A stretch of 7,191 nt of DNA, from the NCBI GenBank assembly GCA_003249585.1, contig QKIM01000018.1, positions 1 through 7,191 of the forward strand. Direction: 5' to 3'. The DNA is from Deltaproteobacteria bacterium. Lineage in GTDB: Bacteria > Myxococcota_A > Polyangia > HGW-17. The position numbers and the translations under genes are program-made. Shown here piece by piece: positions 1 to 4,579 of this stretch (positions within the stretch are counted from its first letter, which is position 1; each line of letters starts with the position of its first letter). Below the pieces are notes generated by a model. It saw only the letters and a list, made by a program, of their open reading frames with translations. It ran no database searches and was not told the origin of the DNA.

Positions 1-11
1 CAGGGGGAGAT

Positions 12-26
12 GGCCGCCGGGCGGCC
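12..26. other. GC-only palindrome, 3' of the MXAN_5187-like gene
   Basis: GGCCGCC and GGCGGCC flank a single G, which would fold as a 6-bp stem with a 3-nt loop. It lies about 30 bases beyond the stop codon of the minus-strand gene. There is no T-tract after it in the minus direction, so it is not a canonical intrinsic terminator. It could be a transcript-end hairpin or chance in GC-rich DNA. Confidence 0.25.
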
Positions 27-55
27 TCGGGGGAACAGAAACGATGACGGAGCGC

Positions 56-754
56 TCAGGAGGGCTCCGGGGCATTCTTTCGCGGAGCGAAACTGAGGAT
101 GGCCCTGCCACCCTTCACGGCGACCCGGATCTCCACCTCCTCACAGCCGTACTGCTGCTTGATGGCCGGGATCTTGGAGGCGATAGTGGCCTGGAACCGC
201 TCGGGGGTGACGCCCTGCAGGGACTCGCCGGTGGAGAGGCGGGCCCGCACGAAGGCCTCGTAGGCCGTGCGAATGGAGGGGTCGATGGCGGGGGGCGCCT
301 GAGGTCCCCGCGCAGCCGGCTGCTCGACGGGGGAACGTCCGGACTGCTCCATCTCCTCGCGAATCTGGGCGAGCTGCGCCATGGCGGCCTCGAGCTCTCC
401 GCGCGTGCGGACCCCCACGAGCATGTCGTCGGGCAGCCCCTCGTCCTTGACCTTGCGGCGGAGCTTCTTGATCTGCTTCTCGTAGATCCCGTTCTCGATC
501 TCCCGGAGGATGCGGTTCCAGTACTGCTCGTAGGTCTTGAGCTTCGTCTCCACCTTGTTGAGGAGGAACTTCACCGCCGTGTTGCTCGGCGGGTCGTCCT
601 TGATGGCGCGCAGCTCCGCGTGGATCTGCTTGCGGAAGGAGGAGGGCTCCCACTTCTCAAGGCCCATGAAGTACTGCTCGTAGAGCACGCGCAGCTTCTC
701 GATGCCCTTGTCCAGAGCCATCAGTTGGGCCTGCAGTTGATTCACGGTCGCCAT
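56..754 (-). CDS. MXAN_5187 C-terminal-domain-like protein, function unknown
   Basis: A 232-residue, apparently soluble protein with no signal peptide or membrane segment. The N-terminal half (about 5-105) is highly charged and predicted helical or coiled-coil. It includes the block YEQYFMGLEKWEP (25-37), an asparagine-alanine motif near 58-60, YEQYWNRI (75-82) and an IENGIY block (86-91). This pattern matches what I recall of the MXAN_5187 C-terminal-domain family of Myxococcota and related bacteria; the family has no established biochemical function. A Pro/Ala/Gln-rich linker (about 138-160) leads to a C-terminal segment (160-225) ending in beta-like strands (EVEIRVAVKGGRAILSFAP). The start is supported by GGAG at 763-766, 8 bases upstream of the ATG, and by a candidate promoter at 794-822. 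It lies downstream of the lipoprotein gene on the same strand, 159 bases away with hairpins between, so it is probably transcribed separately. Family assignment is fairly secure; function is unknown. Confidence 0.85.
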   Translation of the reverse strand: MATVNQLQAQLMALDKGIEKLRVLYEQYFMGLEKWEPSSFRKQIHAELRAIKDDPPSNTAVKFLLNKVETKLKTYEQYWNRILREIENGIYEKQIKKLRRKVKDEGLPDDMLVGVRTRGELEAAMAQLAQIREEMEQSGRSPVEQPAARGPQAPPAIDPSIRTAYEAFVRARLSTGESLQGVTPERFQATIASKIPAIKQQYGCEEVEIRVAVKGGRAILSFAPRKNAPEPS

Positions 755-793
755 GTGCCGGGCTCCACGGTTCGGGTTCAGAAATTCTTCAGC

Positions 794-822
794 AGTTTAG
801 GGGGAAATCGTCCCTTTGGCAA
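794..822 (-). promoter_or_regulatory. Candidate sigma70-type promoter for the MXAN_5187-like gene
   Basis: Read on the minus strand, TTGCCA (817-822) and TAAACT (794-799) are separated by exactly 17 bases. The -35 differs from consensus by one base and the -10 matches four of six. A start near 787 would give a leader of about 33 nt containing the GGAG ribosome site at 763-766. Inferred from sequence only. Confidence 0.45.
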
Positions 823-846
823 CTCAATTGGACCAGATATATCGTA

Positions 847-924
847 TCGCAGGGGATGCGGGCAGGCCACGGCCTGTCCCTGCGAGCGGTCTTCGGGCGA
901 AGTTGATTCAATATCAATTGAATC
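847..924 (-). terminator. Cluster of three hairpins after the lipoprotein gene
   Basis: Three adjacent inverted repeats. (1) GATTCAAT/ATTGAATC (905-912 and 917-924) has a 4-base loop and overlaps the lipoprotein stop codon at 914-916. (2) CTTCG-GG-CGAAG spans 891-902. (3) A larger structure has outer arms TCGCAGGG/CCCTGCGA (847-854 and 878-885) and inner arms CAGGCC/GGCCTG (863-868 and 871-876). None is followed by a clear U-tract on the minus strand, so intrinsic termination is not certain. They could instead protect the 3' end or act with Rho. Confidence 0.4.
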
Positions 925-1285
925 GGTGGTTTATGGGGTCGATGGTGCAGGCTCCAATCTTCAGTTTGTACATGGGGGGGCAGGGGCCTCCCCTTTTTAT
1001 GATGCCCATCACCTTCTCCCCCACCCGTACTCGCTGACCCACTATGCAGCGATCATACTCTCGCATGGTGATGGAGAATTTCCGTGGAAAATATCCCTGG
1101 TGGCCTTCGCTCGCGAGATAGACCACCTGGTACTCCCCAAACCTCCCCGTCGCCTTTTTGATTGCCTTGATTCCAACGAACAGGCGGGTAATCTCGTTCT
1201 TGTGGTAGGTGCACCGCCCCTTGGGATACTGACAGCCAGTCAACAGGAAGAGCGGGAGGAGAGAACGGATCAGGATCGGGCGCAT
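914..1285 (-). CDS. Small putative lipoprotein with four extra cysteines
   Basis: A 123-residue precursor. The N-terminus has Arg2 and Arg7, a short hydrophobic core (LLPLFLL) and the lipobox LTGC (15-18), so cleavage and lipidation at Cys18 are expected. The residues after Cys18 are Gln-Tyr, with no Asp at +2; by the E. coli Lol rule this favours the outer membrane. The mature part has Cys25, Cys80, Cys102 and Cys113, an even number that could form two disulfides in the envelope. It is basic and predicted beta-rich (for example QVVYLASE and KVMGIIKRGG). I do not recognise a family. I chose the start at 1285 over a longer ATG at 1333 because a perfect AGGAGG (1291-1296) lies 5 bases upstream of it and the signal peptide begins there. 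The gene appears to have its own promoter and not to be in an operon with hipBA, which is on the other strand. Envelope location is well supported; function is unknown. Confidence 0.75.
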   Translation of the reverse strand: MRPILIRSLLPLFLLTGCQYPKGRCTYHKNEITRLFVGIKAIKKATGRFGEYQVVYLASEGHQGYFPRKFSITMREYDRCIVGQRVRVGEKVMGIIKRGGPCPPMYKLKIGACTIDPINHRFN

Positions 1286-1301
1286 GGGAACCTCCTGTTC
1301 C

Positions 1302-1330
1302 ACCATATGCGTTGTATGCAAAAAGTTCAA
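1302..1330 (-). promoter_or_regulatory. Candidate promoter for the lipoprotein gene
   Basis: On the minus strand, TTGAAC (1325-1330) and TATGGT (1302-1307) are 17 bases apart. The predicted start near 1295 falls in or just before the AGGAGG ribosome site (1291-1296), giving an unusually short leader. Either that leader is real or the true promoter lies a little further upstream. Confidence 0.35.
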
Positions 1331-1566
1331 CACCTACGCAACTGCCCGAAAAAATTTTCCCCGGGATCAATGTGATGGTGACAGCGAGCGCCGAAACTGA
1401 ACTCCTTCACTCGTCCCACGGTCCCGGGGGACGCCTTCCCACAGACGACAGGGGTGACGGGACCCAAGGCACAGCCAGAGGTCCGGAAGCGTCAGACCTG
1501 CAGTTTTCGCCTGTGCACTCTCCATCACCAGGTGCTCTTCTCCACGCTGAGCGCAGTCATTAAAAT
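1331..1566. other. Gene-free spacer between the lipoprotein promoter and the hip operators
   Basis: I see no convincing gene in this stretch. Short ORFs cross it on both strands, but they lack a ribosome site, family similarity and biased third positions. The only structure noted is GGTCCC (1420-1425) facing GGGACC (1459-1464), with further G- and C-runs between. No T-loop or other tRNA hallmark is present. Base composition changes sharply to AT-rich from about 1558. Confidence 0.5.
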
Positions 1567-1582
1567 TCGACATATTTGGCGA
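1567..1582. promoter_or_regulatory. Putative HipB operator O1
   Basis: TCGAC-ATATTT-GGCGA, an imperfect palindrome of the form TCGNC-N6-GNCGA. It is the most distal of four such sites upstream of hipB. Operator role is inferred from position, repetition and the known autorepression of hipBA operons. Confidence 0.7.
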
Positions 1583-1606
1583 AATACACTACTTGCACAG
1601 CTAAAG

Positions 1607-1622
1607 TCGTCGTATTTGACGA
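1607..1622. promoter_or_regulatory. Putative HipB operator O2
   Basis: TCGTC-GTATTT-GACGA. Its arms are perfectly palindromic, the only copy of the four with perfect symmetry. It begins exactly 40 bp after O1. It overlaps the TTGACG -35 of the candidate upstream promoter P2. Confidence 0.75.
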
Positions 1623-1643
1623 ATTCAATCGATCTTCTATTGT
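1616..1643 (+). promoter_or_regulatory. Candidate upstream hipBA promoter P2
   Basis: TTGACG (1616-1621) and TATTGT (1638-1643) are 16 bases apart. The -35 matches consensus in five of six positions and the -10 in four of six. O2 covers the -35, and O3 begins 3 bases after the -10, covering the expected start near 1650. Weaker than P1 and inferred from sequence only. Confidence 0.35.
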
Positions 1644-1645
1644 TT

Positions 1646-1661
1646 TCGACAAAAATGGCGA
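1646..1661. promoter_or_regulatory. Putative HipB operator O3
   Basis: TCGAC-AAAAAT-GGCGA. It begins 39 bp after O2 and ends 6 bases before the P1 -35 hexamer. Its arms are identical to those of O1. Confidence 0.7.
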
Positions 1662-1667
1662 GTACGA

Positions 1668-1696
1668 TTGTTTTATGCTTTGTGTTCGCCTATAAT
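1668..1696 (+). promoter_or_regulatory. hipBA promoter P1, predicted leaderless
   Basis: TTGTTT (1668-1673), a 17-base spacer and a perfect TATAAT (1691-1696). The -10 ends 8 bases before the hipB ATG at 1705, so transcription should begin at or within a few bases of the start codon. No Shine-Dalgarno precedes the ATG. Operator O4 contains the entire -10, which predicts direct occlusion of RNA polymerase by bound HipB. Confidence 0.65.
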
Positions 1697-1701
1697 GTCG
1701 A
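1686..1701. promoter_or_regulatory. Putative HipB operator O4 over the -10 element
   Basis: TCGCC-TATAAT-GTCGA. It begins 40 bp after O3 and is in the opposite orientation to O1 and O3: its reverse complement has arms TCGAC and GGCGA. Its central six bases are the P1 -10 hexamer. Confidence 0.75.
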
Positions 1702-1704
1702 GTT

Positions 1705-2052
1705 ATGAAGATGCACCCATCACACACTGACGACACGCTCCTCCAGGAGCTGGGGCTCCGGCTCTCCCGGTACCGCATCGAGGCGGGCTTCACGCAAGCG
1801 GAGCTCGCCTACGAGGCGGGGATTTCCAAGCGCACCCTCGAGCGTATGGAGGCAGGGAGCTCCACCCAGCTCTCCTCGCTTGTCCGTGTGCTGCGCGCCC
1901 TCGCTCTCGTCGACCACCTGGACGCCCTCATCCCCGACACCGTGCCGAGCCCCATGAAGGAGCTCATGGGGACCGAGCACGTGCGAAAGCGCGCCTCCCG
2001 CAAAAAATCACCCACGCCCTTGGGGCCGTGGACCTGGGGGGATGAGTCATGA
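1705..2052 (+). CDS. hipB: HipB-type antitoxin, XRE-family repressor
   Basis: A 115-residue DNA-binding antitoxin. An XRE/Cro-type helix-turn-helix occupies about residues 14-68: QELGLRLSRYRIEAGFT is helix 1 with its turn, TQAELAYEAGIS (30-41) is the second helix and turn, and KRTLERMEAG (42-51) is the recognition-helix region. HipB proteins dimerise, bind operators upstream of their own operon and neutralise HipA. The C-terminal tail (about 85-115) is basic, then Pro/Trp-rich; such tails are often flexible and protease-sensitive in antitoxins, which is inference here. The start is tightly bounded: an in-frame TAA at 1693-1695 rules out anything longer, leaving ATG 1705 or ATG 1711. Neither has a real Shine-Dalgarno, and the promoter position suggests leaderless translation. 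The stop overlaps the hipA start (ATGA, 2049-2052). Four putative operators precede it. Confidence 0.9.
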   Translation: MKMHPSHTDDTLLQELGLRLSRYRIEAGFTQAELAYEAGISKRTLERMEAGSSTQLSSLVRVLRALALVDHLDALIPDTVPSPMKELMGTEHVRKRASRKKSPTPLGPWTWGDES

Positions 2053-3353
2053 GCACCCTGGCCGAGGTACGCCTCTGGGGCACTCGAATCGGCGCCGTCT
2101 CCCTTCCTGACGGGGCCACCACGGCTGCCTTCGAGTACGATCCGGGCTTTCTCCGCAGCGGCATCGAGGTGGCGCCCCTGACCATGCCCCTCGCTCCCCG
2201 CGTCTACTCCTTCCCAGCGCTCCCCCGCGCCACCTTCAGGGGGCTCCCGGGGATGTTGGCAGACTCCTTGCCCGATCGCTTTGGCAACGCCCTCATCAAC
2301 ACCTGGCTCGCCTCCAGGGGGCGCGCTCCCGACAGCTTCAACGCCGTGGAGCGCCTCTGCTACACGGGCACGCGAGGCATGGGCGCCCTCGAGTTCGCAC
2401 CGGTGAACGGCCCTGATCCCCCCACCTCGGAGGTGGTGGAGGTGGCCGAGCTGGTCACGATCGCCTCGGAGATTCTCTCCCAGCGCGAGGAGCTCAAGGT
2501 GGACTTCGGCGAGGAGAGCAAGGTCAACGCCCTGCGCCACATTCTGCGGGTGGGGACGTCGGCCGGCGGCGCCCGTGCCAAGGCGGTCATCGCCTGGAAT
2601 CGCGAGACGGGCGAGGTGCGCTCGGGGCAGGTCTCCCTGCCGGGCTATGAATACTGGCTGCTCAAGTTCGACGGCGTGAGCGGCAACCGCGACAAGGAGC
2701 TGGCGGACCCCAGGGGGTATGGCGTCGTGGAGTACGCCTATTACCTCATGGCCCTGGATGCCGGCATCACCATGGCCCCCTGTGACCTCCTGGAGGAGAA
2801 CGGCCGGCGCCACTTCATGACCCGCCGTTTTGATCGAACAAAGGACGGCGGCAAGCTGCACATGCAGTCCCTCTGCGCTGTGGCTCACCTGGATTTCAAC
2901 AACCCCCAGGCCCACTCCTACGAGGAGGCGCTGCTCACCATCCGGCGCCTCGGGCTCTCCATGGAGGCCCTCGAGGAACAGTTCCGCCGCACCGTATTCA
3001 ACGTCATGGGGCGCAACCAGGACGACCACGTGAAGAACATCGCCTTCCTCATGGACAGGCGCGGTCGCTGGAGCCTCTCTCCGGCCTTCGACATCACCTA
3101 CGCCTACAACCCCGTGGGGGCGTGGACCGCCGCCCACCAGATGTCCGTGAACGGGAAGCGACGCGGGTTTTCCCAGCAGGACCTGCTCGCCTGCGCCGAC
3201 TCGGCGGCCATCTCGAAGGCAAGGGCCCGCCACATCATCGACGAGGTACAGGCGGCCATGGAGAAGTGGCCCACCCATGCCGAAACCGCAGGCCTCAGCG
3301 AAGAGTGGACCCAATCCATAAAAACCACCCACCGCACCACCATGACAGGATGA
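2049..3353 (+). CDS. hipA: HipA-family serine/threonine kinase toxin
   Basis: Full-length HipA of 434 residues (E. coli HipA is about 440). The N-terminal subdomain (about 5-117) opens with VRLWGTRIGAVSL. The kinase part follows: a glycine-rich loop TSAGGARAKA (170-179), whose Ser171 is the likely counterpart of the autophosphorylated E. coli Ser150; the ATP-binding lysine in WLLKFDG (Lys206); MTRRFDR (257-263); and the catalytic block NQDDHVKN (323-330) with Asp325 and Asn330; then FDIT with metal-binding Asp348. The 325/330/348 spacing equals that of E. coli Asp309/Asn314/Asp332, so the enzyme should be active. Characterised HipA toxins phosphorylate aminoacyl-tRNA synthetases, GltX for E. 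coli HipA; the target here is unknown. Start: ATGA overlap with hipB, with a G-rich ribosome site near 2036-2041. Codon use resembles the neighbours, giving no sign of recent transfer. A hairpin follows at 3363-3389. Confidence 0.93.
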   Translation: MSTLAEVRLWGTRIGAVSLPDGATTAAFEYDPGFLRSGIEVAPLTMPLAPRVYSFPALPRATFRGLPGMLADSLPDRFGNALINTWLASRGRAPDSFNAVERLCYTGTRGMGALEFAPVNGPDPPTSEVVEVAELVTIASEILSQREELKVDFGEESKVNALRHILRVGTSAGGARAKAVIAWNRETGEVRSGQVSLPGYEYWLLKFDGVSGNRDKELADPRGYGVVEYAYYLMALDAGITMAPCDLLEENGRRHFMTRRFDRTKDGGKLHMQSLCAVAHLDFNNPQAHSYEEALLTIRRLGLSMEALEEQFRRTVFNVMGRNQDDHVKNIAFLMDRRGRWSLSPAFDITYAYNPVGAWTAAHQMSVNGKRRGFSQQDLLACADSAAISKARARHIIDEVQAAMEKWPTHAETAGLSEEWTQSIKTTHRTTMTG

Positions 3354-3362
3354 GCGCACCCA

Positions 3363-3389
3363 TCCAGAGCCGGAAATTTCTGCTCTGGA
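3363..3389 (+). terminator. Terminator-like hairpin after hipA
   Basis: TCCAGAGC (3363-3370) pairs perfectly with GCTCTGGA (3382-3389) around an 11-base AT-rich loop. It starts 9 bases after the hipA stop, between convergent transcription units. No T-run follows on the plus strand, so Rho-independent termination is not assured. Confidence 0.45.
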
Positions 3390-3465
3390 GCGCCAGAACC
3401 CCAAAGAAATACCATCGCGACCCAATCACCTGAACCGGGGCGTTGTGTCGTCATCCCATGCAGGG

Positions 3466-3672
3466 TTAGAGCTGCGGGGGGACGATAAAGGACAGGTCTC
3501 TTTCGTGGAGGTAGTCCAGGAACTGCAGTGCGTCGCCATCGTCGGCCGTTCCCCAAAGAGGGAGAAAATCTCAGGAAGTGGCTCAAAACTCTTCCGGGTG
3601 GTGCTGTACCTCGTCCATGTCCTGGCAGGCAGCTGCCTGGACGAACAGGTCGTCACTCTCCGGAGCGCTGTC
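3466..3672 (-). pseudogene. Possible decayed ORF with two in-frame TGA codons
   Basis: Just after the pgsA stop, one minus-strand frame reads as protein-like sequence on both sides of two TGA codons (3583-3585 and 3571-3573). The upstream part includes DDLFVQAAACQDMDEV and the downstream part DFLPLWGTADDGDALQFLDY, ending at TAA 3466-3468. Codon third positions lean to G/C. The only ATG (in CQDMDEV) comes before both stops and no ribosome site is evident. It could be a remnant of a small gene, a chance open frame in GC-rich DNA, or an assembly error. I do not recognise a family. The rest of 3354-3673 holds only the hairpin after hipA. Confidence 0.25.
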
Positions 3673-3673
3673 C

Positions 3674-4579
3674 CTACGGGTGGTCTTCGGGTGAACCTGA
3701 TTCAGAGTCCTGGGGGGGCAGCTCGGCGCTCCCCTGGGAGAGATCCACCTCGACGGTCTGCTCCTCCACCACGGGGTGCTGCAGATCCCCGACCAGCGAG
3801 GCCGGCAGCCCCGCCTCCAGCGCCGCCTGCTCCAGCATCTTCCGCTGACGGATGTCCTTTTGCTCCACGGCCTCGGTGAACAGCGCGAAATACTCGAAGG
3901 CCGAGAAGATGGACATGATCAGGGAGAGATAGAGGATATAGAGCCCCATCACGTGGTAGTCGAGCACGAAATCGGTCCCCAGGAAGGAGAAGGAGTTGTG
4001 CACCAGCAGGAAGGTGAGCCCCACGAACTGGAAGGCCGTCTTGGCCTTTCCGGACTGGGAGGCCGCGATGACGACCCCCTCGCCGATGGCGATGGCCCTA
4101 AGCCCGGTGATGGCGAACTCACGAAACAGCATGAGAATGAGCAGCCACGGTGGTACGAGGGTCATGAGCACCAGGTAGACCATGATCGAGAGGGTGGTGA
4201 GCTTGTCGGCCAGCGGGTCGAGGAACTTCCCGAGCAGGGTGATCTTTCCCGAGCGGCGGGCCAGATAGCCGTCGAGCCCGTCGGAGATCCCGGCGAAGAG
4301 GAACATGAGGGCGGCAAAATAGTGCCCCCGGATCGTGCCCAGCTGCAAAAAGTAGATGATCGCGGGGATCATGAACAGCCGGGACATGGTGATCAGGTTG
4401 GGGAGGGACCGGATCTCCTCACCGAGCTTCGCGGTTCGGTAGTCCCTGACCTTCTTCTGCTTCCGGAACCTGAGGGTCAGGATGCGGGGCACGTTCTTCA
4501 GGGCGCCGAAGGGTTTTGGCTTCATGGAGGTGATCCTGGGGGGAGGCGGACCGGCGAGGGTCTGGGTGTTATGGGACAT
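3674..4579 (-). CDS. pgsA: CDP-alcohol phosphatidyltransferase, likely phosphatidylglycerophosphate synthase
   Basis: Integral membrane enzyme expected to transfer a phosphatidyl group from CDP-diacylglycerol to glycerol-3-phosphate, the committed step to phosphatidylglycerol and cardiolipin. The family signature is complete: Asp100, Asp103, Gly104, Ala107, Arg108, Gly117, Asp121 and Asp125 with exact spacing. REFAITGLRA (153-162) is the usual PgsA-type block, favouring PgsA over PssA or cardiolipin-type enzymes. The domain begins at LPNLITMSRL (59-68), and about six hydrophobic segments follow up to about 235. At 301 residues it is much longer than a typical PgsA (about 180-200): it has a basic, proline-containing N-terminal extension of nearly 60 residues and an acidic C-terminal tail of about 65. 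The start at 4579 overlaps the upstream stop by one base (TGATG), suggesting coupled translation. ATG 4525, with AGGA 8 bases upstream, is a plausible alternative giving 283 residues. The 3' end contains a C7 homopolymer. Confidence 0.88.
   Translation of the reverse strand: MSHNTQTLAGPPPPRITSMKPKPFGALKNVPRILTLRFRKQKKVRDYRTAKLGEEIRSLPNLITMSRLFMIPAIIYFLQLGTIRGHYFAALMFLFAGISDGLDGYLARRSGKITLLGKFLDPLADKLTTLSIMVYLVLMTLVPPWLLILMLFREFAITGLRAIAIGEGVVIAASQSGKAKTAFQFVGLTFLLVHNSFSFLGTDFVLDYHVMGLYILYLSLIMSIFSAFEYFALFTEAVEQKDIRQRKMLEQAALEAGLPASLVGDLQHPVVEEQTVEVDLSQGSAELPPQDSESGSPEDHP

Noticed and set aside
44..1375. Long plus-strand open frame of 443 codons
   Set aside because: It lies antisense to the MXAN_5187-like and lipoprotein genes, shows no domain, is low-complexity Leu/Gly/Asp-rich and has no ribosome site. 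It is a GC-rich shadow frame.
1420..1464. Possible tRNA-like fold
   Set aside because: No T-loop GGTTCGA motif, no acceptor-stem closure and no plausible anticodon arm.
1367..1573. Minus-strand 68-codon ORF in the gap before hipB
   Set aside because: No ribosome site, no third-position bias and no recognisable motif; its start overlaps operator O1.
1567..1701. CRISPR-like interpretation of the 40-bp periodic repeats
   Set aside because: Repeats are only 16 bp, palindromic and variable in the centre, one is inverted, and they sit on a promoter. An operator array explains them better.
1809..3425. Minus-strand open frame of 538 codons across hipBA
   Set aside because: It is antisense to hipA, with His/Gly/Val-rich composition typical of a complementary frame. 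hipA on the plus strand has complete kinase motifs.
3626..3639. Perfect 14-bp palindrome CAGGCAGCTGCCTG
   Set aside because: It is a single copy inside a possible decayed coding frame, with no second site nearby. It has no loop, so it is a poor RNA hairpin.
3445..3879. Plus-strand ORF overlapping the pgsA 3' end
   Set aside because: Its second half is a Pro/Ala/Arg-rich antisense of the pgsA tail; no family features.
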